A program made the position numbers and the translations under genes. Shown piece by piece: positions 1 through 5,893 of a stretch of DNA of 12,384 nucleotides. Source of the DNA: a bacterium (GTDB taxonomy: Bacteria; SZUA-182; DTGQ01). The DNA lies in assembly GCA_023512255.1 (NCBI GenBank), contig JAILZY010000098.1, forward strand, positions 1-12,384, read 5' to 3'. Positions within the stretch are counted from its first letter, which is position 1. Each line of letters begins with the position of its first letter. The notes below the pieces were generated by a model that did not search any database, was not told the origin of the DNA, and saw only the letters and a list, made by a program, of their open reading frames with translations.

Positions 1-1506
1 AACTTTCTTCTCTCTTTATTTTCTCTCCTCCCCTTTATATTTTCAACATTATTTTTTCAACATGGGGAACATCTGACCTTCTGTAATCTCTTTGGCTTAA
101 AAAGAGAGGATGTTGAGGGCAAAAGCTGCCATGAGGCCTTACATCCTAACCTGTGTAAAGCCTTTGCCTGCCCAGTGTCGCTTATGTACAGTGGTGAGGA
201 ACGCTTTGAGCGTGATGTGGAGATAGAGCGCGCTGGGGGAAAGAAGTTATCCTGTATCCTGACAGCAACCCCTTTCCGCAGCCCTGATGGTGATGTGGTC
301 GGGTTTATGGAAAATTTCAAAGACATCACTGAACACAAAAAAGCTGAGACAGAGCTTCAAAGGGCTCAAAAACTTGAGTCGATCGGAGTGCTGGCTGGAG
401 GCATTGCTCATGACTTTAATAATCTTCTGACCGCCATTATCGGCAATATTTCTCTGCTCAATCTGCACCTTGAGGCAGAGACTACCCTTTCTAAGATCTT
501 GAAAGAGACTGAAAAAGCCGCTTATCAGGCAAAGCGTTTGACCAGCCAACTACTTACCTTCTCCAAGGGTGGGTTGCCGGTCAAGAAAGCTGCCTCAATT
601 GCCGAATTGTTAACCAATACGGCGGCTTTTGCCTTAAGCGGCTCTAAGGCCAGGTGTGAGCTCCTGTTACCAGATGATCTGTGGTGGGCTGAAATTGATG
701 AGGGGCAGATGAGCCAGGCTATCAATAATCTGCTGATCAATTCCATCCAGGCTATGCCTGAAGGCGGAGTCATTACCATCAGGGCCGAAAATGAGCTTCT
801 TGAGGGGAGCGAGGGGCTGCCGCTGAAGCAAGGAGCATATGTAAAGATCTCAATCAAAGATCAGGGAAGCGGCATCCCAGAAAAATATCTCTCCCAGGTG
901 TTTGATCCTTATTTCACCACCAAGGAACAGGGAAGCGGTCTTGGGCTTTCGATCACCTACGCCATTATCAAGGGGCATGGAGGGCATATTACCGTAGAAT
1001 CTCAGCCCGGGGCCGGAGCGACCTTCCACATTTACCTTCCTGCTTCAGAGCAGGGGATTGTGCTGTCGCGGCAAGAGACACAAAAAGAGCTCCACACCGG
1101 CAGAGGAAGAATCCTCTTTATGGATGATCAGGCAAGTCTTAGAAGCCTGGTAAGCGATATGCTGCATGATCTTGGATATGAGGTCGAGCTGGCCAAAGAG
1201 GGTGATGAGGCTATCGAGCTCTATGAGAGGGCCAAGGAATCGCACCGACCCTTTGACGCCGTTATCCTGGATTTAACTATTCCCGGCGGTATGGGAGGCG
1301 AAGAAGCGATCAAGAGACTTCATCAGCTTGACCCTGGGGTTAAGGCTATTGTCTCTAGCGGCTATTCTCAGGATCCGGTTATGGCTGAATACCGCCAGCA
1401 CGGATTTTGTGAAGTGGTAGCCAAACCGTATGGAATTCGTGAGCTGAGCGAGGTACTGCATAAAGTGATTGATGGGGACAGCGCGGGAAGAGGAGCTGAA
1501 ACCTAG
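1..1506 (+). CDS. Hybrid sensor histidine kinase (PAS-HisKA-HATPase-receiver), 5' incomplete
   Basis: Autophosphorylating sensor kinase with an attached receiver, probably cytoplasmic in this part. The frame is open to the window edge with no ATG, GTG or TTG before the GTG at 175, which lies inside the PAS domain, so the true start is upstream or the 5' end is damaged. PAS runs from about nt 80 to 340 (EGKSC, C..CP, ending DITEHKKAE). The H-box LAGGIAHDFNNLL has its phospho-His at residue 79 counted from 175. An N-box (INNLLINSIQAM), G1 (DQGSGIP), F-box (FDPYFTTK) and G2 (GSGLGLS) follow. The receiver (about nt 1105-1480) has MDD, phospho-acceptor Asp in LDLTIPGG (codon 1270-1272), SSG and a KPY lysine. 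No DNA-binding output domain is present. No partner gene lies adjacent. Family assignment is secure; the sensed signal is unknown. Confidence 0.93.
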   Translation, partial: NFLLSLFSLLPFIFSTLFFQHGEHLTFCNLFGLKREDVEGKSCHEALHPNLCKAFACPVSLMYSGEERFERDVEIERAGGKKLSCILTATPFRSPDGDVVGFMENFKDITEHKKAETELQRAQKLESIGVLAGGIAHDFNNLLTAIIGNISLLNLHLEAETTLSKILKETEKAAYQAKRLTSQLLTFSKGGLPVKKAASIAELLTNTAAFALSGSKARCELLLPDDLWWAEIDEGQMSQAINNLLINSIQAMPEGGVITIRAENELLEGSEGLPLKQGAYVKISIKDQGSGIPEKYLSQVFDPYFTTKEQGSGLGLSITYAIIKGHGGHITVESQPGAGATFHIYLPASEQGIVLSRQETQKELHTGRGRILFMDDQASLRSLVSDMLHDLGYEVELAKEGDEAIELYERAKESHRPFDAVILDLTIPGGMGGEEAIKRLHQLDPGVKAIVSSGYSQDPVMAEYRQHGFCEVVAKPYGIRELSEVLHKVIDGDSAGRGAET

Positions 1507-1618
1507 CCACTGTCTGCCCCTGAACCAGCAAGGGAGGGAAATGAGGGGGAAGGCAGATGTTCCCCAGGTAAAAAACAATCGCTCTTATATATCAGACACC
1601 ATAAACCCTATATCAGAA

Positions 1619-1652
1619 CAACCATAAACTCTCTACAACCATAAACTCTCTA
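1619..1652. repeat. 17-bp perfect tandem duplication
   Basis: CAACCATAAACTCTCTA occurs twice back to back (1619-1635 and 1636-1652). A degenerate further copy (CACCATAAACCCTATATCAG) precedes it at about 1597. No known function; it looks like a slippage-type duplication. Confidence 0.85.
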
Positions 1653-1812
1653 AGGGGCTTAACTCTTATTAGGGTTATGTCTCTCAATGGTAGCTAATAA
1701 ATAAGAGCGAAAACAATAGTTGAAAGGGGCGATAAAAGCGAAAAAAGCCTCTTTTTCACCCCACAAAGTGGTAAATGAGAAACTCCCCTCTATGGTAATC
1801 CGACCAAGATCA

Positions 1813-1848
1813 TACTAGGATTGGATATAGTACTAGGATTAGATATTA
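1813..1848. repeat. 18-bp imperfect tandem duplication
   Basis: TACTAGGATTGGATATAG (1813-1830) is followed directly by TACTAGGATTAGATATTA (1831-1848), 15 of 18 identical. It lies about 65 bp upstream of the Slp -10 element, so a regulator-binding role is possible but unproven. Confidence 0.75.
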
Positions 1849-1911
1849 ATGGATATAAATGGGAAGCATCTGAGGGGAAGGTCTGCAATATGCCTCAAAG
1901 GGGTTAAAAGG

Positions 1912-1937
1912 TGTTATAATTGAGAATAAGGAGGTGA
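1912..1937 (+). promoter_or_regulatory. Extended -10 promoter and strong Shine-Dalgarno for the Slp gene
   Basis: TGT followed by a perfect TATAAT (1912-1920) is an extended -10; the -35 region is poor, as is common with extended -10 promoters. AAGGAGGTGA at 1928-1937 is a full anti-16S match, 7 nt before the ATG at 1945. The start site would fall near 1927, inside or just before the Shine-Dalgarno, so the 5' UTR would be very short. Confidence 0.6.
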
Positions 1938-1944
1938 GGTTACG

Positions 1945-2418
1945 ATGAAAAAACAAAGCAGGCTTCTCCTCTTATTCCTGGCCGCAGTAGCTCTCCTGAT
2001 AGCTGGCTGTGCCCATGTCATTTCGAGTGAATCCCGCAGGCTGGCTGCTAAGAATATCCCTTTTCAGTGGATTGCTCAGAATCCAGACCGATACAAGGGA
2101 ATCATGGTCATCTGGGGAGGGCAGATTATTGAGACGCGGAATCTGCCGGAAGGCACCCTGATAGTTGTCTTGCAAAGACCTCTTGGTCGCTTTGAGCAGC
2201 CGATCGAAGACAGCAGGCCACAAGGCAGGTTTTTGGTCCTATATCAGGGATTTTTGGATCCGGCTGTTTATGAAAAAGGGGAAATGATTACCGTGGCTGG
2301 AATTATCGAGGGAGAGAAGGTAATGCCCCTTGGCGAAATTGAATATCGTTATCCATACTTAAATGCACGGGAAATACATTTGTGGATGCCGGATGAAATG
2401 AGTCAATATTACTACTGA
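1945..2418 (+). CDS. slp: Slp-family outer membrane lipoprotein
   Basis: Predicted lipoprotein of 157 aa. Residues 1-22 form a lipoprotein signal: Lys-Lys start, hydrophobic core and lipobox I-A-G-C with the acylated Cys22. The mature part carries the Slp family pattern: the stretch GGQIIETRN..EGTLIVVLQRPLGR, then GRFLVLYQGFLDPAVYEKG, ITVAGIIEGEK, GEIEYRYPYL and the HLW near the end. Length fits the family (about 150-190 aa). In E. coli Slp is a carbon-starvation and acid-responsive outer-membrane lipoprotein of unknown molecular role, so only location is inferred here. The ATG is fixed by a perfect Shine-Dalgarno 7 nt upstream. It appears to be a single-gene unit, with a long stem-loop about 100 bp after the stop. 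Confidence 0.9.
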   Translation: MKKQSRLLLLFLAAVALLIAGCAHVISSESRRLAAKNIPFQWIAQNPDRYKGIMVIWGGQIIETRNLPEGTLIVVLQRPLGRFEQPIEDSRPQGRFLVLYQGFLDPAVYEKGEMITVAGIIEGEKVMPLGEIEYRYPYLNAREIHLWMPDEMSQYYY

Positions 2419-2516
2419 AAGATTGTACCAAGCAAGCCGCCTGACAGCCATAATTCCTGATGGTCATAACTTCTTGTGGTGCCAGTTAAAGAGCCATCTG
2501 TTAGGGAGAAGGCCTT

Positions 2517-2592
2517 AAAAACCCTAAATCCGAGTAAAACTTGAAAATACAAAAGATTATCCTGGTTAATCGATCTCGGGTTTGGGGTTTTT
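2517..2592 (+). terminator. Long stem-loop, probable terminator of the Slp gene
   Basis: The 18-nt arm at 2517-2534 (AAAAACCCTAAATCCGAG) pairs along its whole length with 2575-2592, the two differences being G-U wobbles in plus-strand RNA. The right arm runs into TTTTTT-AATTTT. The 40-nt loop carries a small nested stem (GATTA at 2554 region with TAATC). The loop is large for an intrinsic terminator, so an attenuator in front of the aminotransferase or a processing structure is an alternative. Confidence 0.55.
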
Positions 2593-2601
2593 TAATTTTG
2601 C

Positions 2602-2664
2602 TTGATCGCGGTCTTCTCTTTATGCTATTCTTTATGAAATAATGTTCTGCACTTGAGAAGGGAG
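2602..2664 (+). promoter_or_regulatory. Weak promoter and ribosome site for the aminotransferase
   Basis: TTGATC (2602-2607) and TATTCT (2626-2631) with an 18-nt spacer are a tolerable -35/-10 pair directly after the upstream stem-loop. AAGGGAG at 2658-2664 is the Shine-Dalgarno. It sits 5 nt from the TTG at 2670 and 11 nt from the ATG at 2676. Confidence 0.35.
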
Positions 2665-2669
2665 ATTAG

Positions 2670-3980
2670 TTGAAGATGCGCACGAATATTGTTCATATTG
2701 GTGCTGGAGAGCTTAGCTACGAGATACGGGGAATTGTAACCATCGCTCAGAAGCTGCAGCGGCTCGGAATCAAGGTCATCTGGGAAAATATAGGTGATCC
2801 AGTAGCCAAGGGAGAAACCATTCCTGACTGGATCAAAGCCATTGTCCATGAGATTGTCGAGCAGGATTGCTCGTATGCCTACTGTCCTACTAAAGGACTT
2901 GAGCAGACGAGAGAGTATATAGCGGCCTTAAATAACAGTCAGGGCGGAGCCCAGATCAGCGCCGACAATGTCCTTTTTTTCAATGGCACTGGAGATGCTA
3001 TCACCAAGATTTATAGCCTACTGAGACGGGAGGCGCGGGTCATCGGCCCTTCGCCCACCTACTCTACTCACTCTTCGGCTGAGGCTTCCCATGCAGGAAT
3101 GCCCCCTATCACCTACCGGCTCGATCCTGAAAATAGCTGGTATCCTGATATCGAGGACCTGCGGAATAAGATTAAGTACAACAGCGCCATCGCTGGCATG
3201 TTAATCATTAACCCGGATAATCCCACCGGTGCGGTGTATCCCAGAGAAATTCTTGAGGAAATGATCGGGCTGGCTAAAAAATATGACCTCTTCGTCATCT
3301 GTGATGAGATTTACCAAAATATCGTCTACAATAATACGGTAAACGTTCCTCTCTCCCAGGTGATTGGCGATGTCTGCGGCATATCCCTGAAGGGAATATC
3401 TAAGGAAATTCCCTGGCCTGGGGCCCGCTGTGGTTGGATAGAGGTTTACAACGCGGGGAAAGATCCCTGCTTTGACCGATACATCGAAAGCATTCTCAAT
3501 GCTAAAATGGTCGAGGTCTGCTCAACAACTCTGCCTCAGAAAGCTATCCCCAAGATTATGCAACATCCTAACTACCAAAGCTATCTGAGGGAAAAGAATT
3601 CCTTCTATGAGCGAGCCTCAAGCCTGGCTTATGAAATCCTCTCTCCTCTGAAAGATATTATCATTGTCAATAAAACCAACGGCGCTTTTTACATGAGCGT
3701 CGTTTTCCGTGAAGGCAAGCTAAAACCTAACCAGCGGCTTCCAATCGCCAACTCAATGGTTGAGGAATTTGTGGAAGGTCTGGTGCATAATGTGCCGCTC
3801 GATAAACGCTTTGCTTATTTCCTGTTGGCCTCAACGGGGATCTGCGTGGTTCCGCTTTCTTCCTTTTGTACCGATCTATTCGGCTTTCGGGTAACTCTTC
3901 TGGAAAAAGATCCTACTATCTTTCGCACTACCTTTGAAACCATTAGAGATAATATAGAGCGGTATGTTCAGTCGGCATGA
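2670..3980 (+). CDS. Pyridoxal-phosphate aminotransferase, class I/II
   Basis: Cytosolic fold-type I PLP enzyme of 436 aa that moves an amino group between an amino acid and a 2-oxo acid; the substrate cannot be read from sequence. Diagnostic motifs are NPDNPTG (residues 181-187), CDEIYQN with the pyridine-binding Asp212, the Schiff-base lysine in GISKEIPWPGARCGW (Lys245) and the arginine a few residues later. The C-terminal part (STGICVVPLSSF, GFRVTLLE) resembles alanine or valine-pyruvate type transaminases, which is only a hint. Start: TTG at 2670 with AAGGGAG 5 nt upstream; ATG at 2676 would shorten it by two residues. It stands alone, ending in a clear terminator 27 bp after the stop. 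Confidence 0.93.
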   Translation: MKMRTNIVHIGAGELSYEIRGIVTIAQKLQRLGIKVIWENIGDPVAKGETIPDWIKAIVHEIVEQDCSYAYCPTKGLEQTREYIAALNNSQGGAQISADNVLFFNGTGDAITKIYSLLRREARVIGPSPTYSTHSSAEASHAGMPPITYRLDPENSWYPDIEDLRNKIKYNSAIAGMLIINPDNPTGAVYPREILEEMIGLAKKYDLFVICDEIYQNIVYNNTVNVPLSQVIGDVCGISLKGISKEIPWPGARCGWIEVYNAGKDPCFDRYIESILNAKMVEVCSTTLPQKAIPKIMQHPNYQSYLREKNSFYERASSLAYEILSPLKDIIIVNKTNGAFYMSVVFREGKLKPNQRLPIANSMVEEFVEGLVHNVPLDKRFAYFLLASTGICVVPLSSFCTDLFGFRVTLLEKDPTIFRTTFETIRDNIERYVQSA

Positions 3981-4007
3981 TTTTGGCAGGTCATGATTTA
4001 GGCAAAA

Positions 4008-4037
4008 CAATAATCTGGAAAGATTATTGATTTTTTT
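4008..4037 (+). terminator. Intrinsic terminator of the aminotransferase gene
   Basis: CAATAATCT, loop GGAA, AGATTATTG gives a perfect 9-bp stem, followed at once by A and seven T. The stem is AT-rich but the form is canonical. Confidence 0.8.
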
Positions 4038-4065
4038 CTCTTTCTTCCAGTAAGGTTTTTTTCAA

Positions 4066-4099
4066 GATTGTACCGATTTTCATTTACACGGGTACAATC
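4066..4099 (+). promoter_or_regulatory. Perfect 9-bp inverted repeat, candidate operator
   Basis: GATTGTACC (4066-4074) and GGTACAATC (4091-4099) are exact inverse copies 16 nt apart. The right arm contains TACAAT, a good -10, and the left arm TTGTAC, a poor -35, 19 nt apart, so the palindrome may cover a promoter for the small ORF at 4155. A single further GATTGTACC is at 2421-2429, just after the Slp stop. A hairpin is the alternative reading. Confidence 0.4.
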
Positions 4100-4154
4100 A
4101 TCAATGGGAAGGTACCTATCTTCTGGCTACTTAAAGCAAGCAGGAGGAATGTGT

Positions 4155-4343
4155 ATGCGTTACCTTTGGGGAAACCTTATTGAAAAAATAAGCTTAAAAA
4201 CTGACCGATTAAAAATTATCGACCGCTCCACTTTCCATCTCCTTCGTTTGGAAAAAATTCCTCATGACAAGAAGATGTTTAGGGCGATTATGAATAAAAA
4301 CCGATACGATGTGGAAACCTATTCACTCCCCAATGGATGGTAA
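4155..4343 (+). CDS. Small basic hypothetical protein, 62 aa
   Basis: Not recognised. The ORF has a full AGGAGG Shine-Dalgarno at 4142-4147, 7 nt before the ATG at 4155; the ATG at 4149 would be too close. The product is soluble-looking, rich in Lys and Arg (motifs IEKISLKTDRLKIIDR and LEKIPHDKKMF), with no signal peptide, membrane segment, cysteine motif or repeat. A candidate operator/promoter lies 55 bp upstream. Small size and basic charge would suit a nucleic-acid-binding or toxin-antitoxin-type protein, but nothing shows this. It could still be a chance ORF; the ribosome site is the main support. Confidence 0.4.
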   Translation: MRYLWGNLIEKISLKTDRLKIIDRSTFHLLRLEKIPHDKKMFRAIMNKNRYDVETYSLPNGW

Positions 4344-4366
4344 ACCGTGTAGCGTAGGGTGGCCTA

Positions 4367-4392
4367 GCTCGATTACTTCGCTCGATTACTTC
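4367..4392. repeat. 13-bp perfect tandem duplication
   Basis: GCTCGATTACTTC occurs twice in a row (4367-4379, 4380-4392), and a decayed relative (ATAGATTGCTTC) follows at 4393-4404. It lies downstream of the 62-aa ORF, in sequence with no supported gene. Confidence 0.8.
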
Positions 4393-4471
4393 ATAGATTG
4401 CTTCAATCAAAAAAGAGAGGGAGAGGCAAAGTCTATCGATCGAGAAAGTCTATTATTGATCTCAATCAAGG

Positions 4472-4495
4472 CTTATGCCTTGACTTATGCCTTGA
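4472..4495. repeat. 12-bp tandem duplication with hairpin
   Basis: CTTATGCCTTGA is repeated directly (4472-4483, 4484-4495). Together with the preceding TCAAGGC it also forms a 7-bp hairpin (TCAAGGC, TTAT, GCCTTGA). Confidence 0.75.
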
Positions 4496-4663
4496 GAGGT
4501 AAGGCGGGTTTTATTATCCCCTGCTGTTTAAAAATAGGACAAGGTATCAGCTTAAAATTTATACAAAAGCTGTCTATTATCCCTTGCTCTCTCTTTGACT
4601 CTGCCTTTAATTTTAAAAATCACCTATACCCTCTTTCCTGATATTGTGCCCATCTTAGCCAGA
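4496..4663. other. Intergenic, nothing supported
   Basis: Open frames cross this stretch but have no ribosome site or family features. ATTATCCC(C/T)TGCT occurs twice, near 4513 and 4575. I see no gene. Confidence 0.4.
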
Positions 4664-4834
4664 TTTCCTGACTACCATGTGTCAAACCACCTCTTCCTTA
4701 GAGGTGGAATATTTCTTGAAATACTAACTCGTAAGATATTGCAAGTTAAGCTTGCGGTCAACAGACTGGCCATAGAATCTATGGGCCGCAGAAATTTTTA
4801 AAAAACAGCGCGCCCCGGGGTAGTCAGGAAAGGG
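4664..4834 (+). ncRNA. Candidate structured RNA: run of hairpins closed by a 13-bp stem
   Basis: TTTCCTGACTACC (4664-4676) pairs perfectly with GGTAGTCAGGAAA (4819-4831), enclosing about 140 nt. Inside are CCACCTCT/AGAGGTGG (4687-4707), TATTT/AAATA (4710-4723), GCAAG/CTTGC (4741-4755), and GGCCATAG with CTATGGGCC (4768-4787, one bulge). The density of local pairing is unusual for the window. It matches no riboswitch or ribozyme I know. The strand is assumed from the downstream small ORF; the pairing itself is strand-neutral. Confidence 0.35.
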
Positions 4835-4853
4835 CATTTAGGGAGAAAAACCG

Positions 4854-4958
4854 ATGTTTAGCGATACTACCCTTGGTATACTGGTGGCTCTATTTTCCGT
4901 AAGTATTTATACTGGTGTGCTACTGGCTGGCTATTTCGCTCGTAGTCTTAAAAATTAA
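4854..4958 (+). CDS. Small single-span membrane protein, 34 aa
   Basis: Not assigned to a family. The ATG has a GGGAG ribosome site (4841-4845) 8 nt upstream. The 34 residues begin MFSDTTLG, then a hydrophobic span (about residues 8-28, LGILVALFSVSIYTGVLLAG) and a basic end, ARSLKN. That pattern fits a single transmembrane helix with N-out, C-in topology. Length and form resemble small accessory subunits of membrane transporters or oxidases, but no such partner is adjacent. It lies wholly within the 19-bp inverted repeats, downstream of the hairpin cluster. A second Shine-Dalgarno follows directly after its stop. Confidence 0.5.
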   Translation: MFSDTTLGILVALFSVSIYTGVLLAGYFARSLKN

Positions 4959-4980
4959 GAAGGAGGGCTCTTAAGATTAG

Positions 4981-5055
4981 TTGATCAAACGATTTCCCTT
5001 ATGGTGGGTAATTTTTATGAACCTTGTCATAATTCTTATGAATAGTAGATCATGA
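4981..5055 (+). CDS. Possible 24-aa membrane peptide
   Basis: Weakly supported. A strong AGGAGG at 4961-4966 follows the 34-aa ORF, and the only start in range is the TTG at 4981, 14 nt away, which is long. The product (MIKRFPLWWVIFMNLVIILM and a short polar end) is basic at the N-terminus and hydrophobic after. It may instead be the stub of a longer downstream gene that has been lost, with the Shine-Dalgarno left behind. Confidence 0.25.
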   Translation: MIKRFPLWWVIFMNLVIILMNSRS

Positions 5056-5108
5056 ATAAATTGAAGAAGAAGCCCCTTTCCTGACTACCCCGCAAAGAGT
5101 TGGTAAAA

Positions 5109-5885
5109 TTAGCTGTCTTGAAACCGCTCAGGATGTATAGCCCGGCAACATTTGCACTTAAACCGAAAATCGAGGCCATGCTCAACAATTAGATTCCGAT
5201 CAAAGATAAAATCCCGCATCGAGCAATCACGGATAATCTGCCCGCCGACCATGATTATTACCCGCTGGCAGATCTGAAAGAGAATGGGAAGATCATGGCT
5301 AATAATGATCTTGGTGCAAGAGAGCGAATTGATCAAGTCAATGAGCACCTTTTCATTCTGTGGATCAAGATTGGCTGTCGGCTCATCCATAATCGTAACC
5401 TTTGGCTGCATGGCTAAGGTGGCGGCAATGGCTACCCGTTTTTTCTCGCCTCCGCTGAGGTGGTGGCTAGGTTTTTGAAGAAGGTGAGCAATGTTCATAG
5501 TCTGGGCTGCCTGGGCTACCCGCACCTTTATCTCATCCTTTGGCAGTTTCATATTGATCAGCCCAAACTCAAGTTCTTCCCTGACTGTAGGACAAAAGAG
5601 CTGATCGCTAGGGTCTTGAAACACTAGCCCGACAAGGTCTCGGATGCGAGGCAAGGTGCTTTGGGAAACCTCAATCCCGTCAATGTGGATCGAGCCAGCC
5701 TGGGGAAGTAGAATGCCGATTAGGTGCTTGGCTAGGGTCGATTTTCCTGCCCCATTGGGACCAACAATAGCTACGGATTCTCTCTCCTTGATGGTAAGGG
5801 TAATGCCATCCAGGGCTTTTTTTTGCTTTCGGCTGTAGGTAAAGGCTAGATCCTGGATCTTAATCAACGGCTTTTGCGTATCCAT
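5109..5885 (-). CDS. nikO: ECF nickel/cobalt transporter ATPase, second copy
   Basis: Cytoplasmic ATP-hydrolysing subunit of the energy-coupling module, 258 aa. It has Walker A GPNGAGKST (42-50), a Q-loop in VFQDPSDQLF, signature LSGGEKKR, Walker B VTIMDEPTANLDP and switch-His ISHD, all intact. The domain order and the QDPxxQLF motif are typical of CbiO/EcfA. It ends in a short tail, GLDFRFKCKCC, with Cys244, 246 and 247. It starts 8 nt after the stop of the other ATPase gene, with a modest ribosome site. Two different ATPases in one locus suggest a heterodimer like EcfA/EcfA'. Nickel rather than cobalt is inferred from the NikK/NikL-like neighbours. Confidence 0.93.
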   Translation of the reverse strand: MDTQKPLIKIQDLAFTYSRKQKKALDGITLTIKERESVAIVGPNGAGKSTLAKHLIGILLPQAGSIHIDGIEVSQSTLPRIRDLVGLVFQDPSDQLFCPTVREELEFGLINMKLPKDEIKVRVAQAAQTMNIAHLLQKPSHHLSGGEKKRVAIAATLAMQPKVTIMDEPTANLDPQNEKVLIDLINSLSCTKIIISHDLPILFQICQRVIIMVGGQIIRDCSMRDFIFDRNLIVEHGLDFRFKCKCCRAIHPERFQDS

Positions 5886-5893
5886 AGGCTTCT

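Larger units (their letters stand above)
1507..1910. other. Intergenic region with short repeats, no gene seen
   Basis: About 440 bp between the kinase stop and the Slp gene. No ORF with a ribosome site is present. It holds two tandem repeats described separately, and a 10-bp inverted pair, TCGCTCTTAT at 1579-1588 and ATAAGAGCGA at 1701-1710, about 110 bp apart. No convincing terminator for the kinase is visible. Confidence 0.6.
4816..5092. repeat. 19-bp perfect inverted repeat flanking small membrane ORFs
   Basis: CGGGGTAGTCAGGAAAGGG (4816-4834) is inverted exactly at 5074-5092, separated by 239 bp. A 13-bp core of the same sequence is also at 4664-4676 in the orientation of the right arm. 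No target-site duplication is visible next to the outer ends, and there is no transposase. Possible readings are an invertible segment, a long-range hairpin, or a decayed small mobile element. Confidence 0.75.

Noticed and set aside
4309-4801. Two overlapping plus-strand open frames (4309-4641, 4595-4801)
   Set aside because: No ribosome sites; they run through tandem repeats and hairpins, and the products have no coherent features.
4816-5092. MITE with terminal inverted repeats
   Set aside because: No target-site duplication next to the outer ends and no known terminal motif, so a mobile-element call is not justified over an inverton or hairpin.
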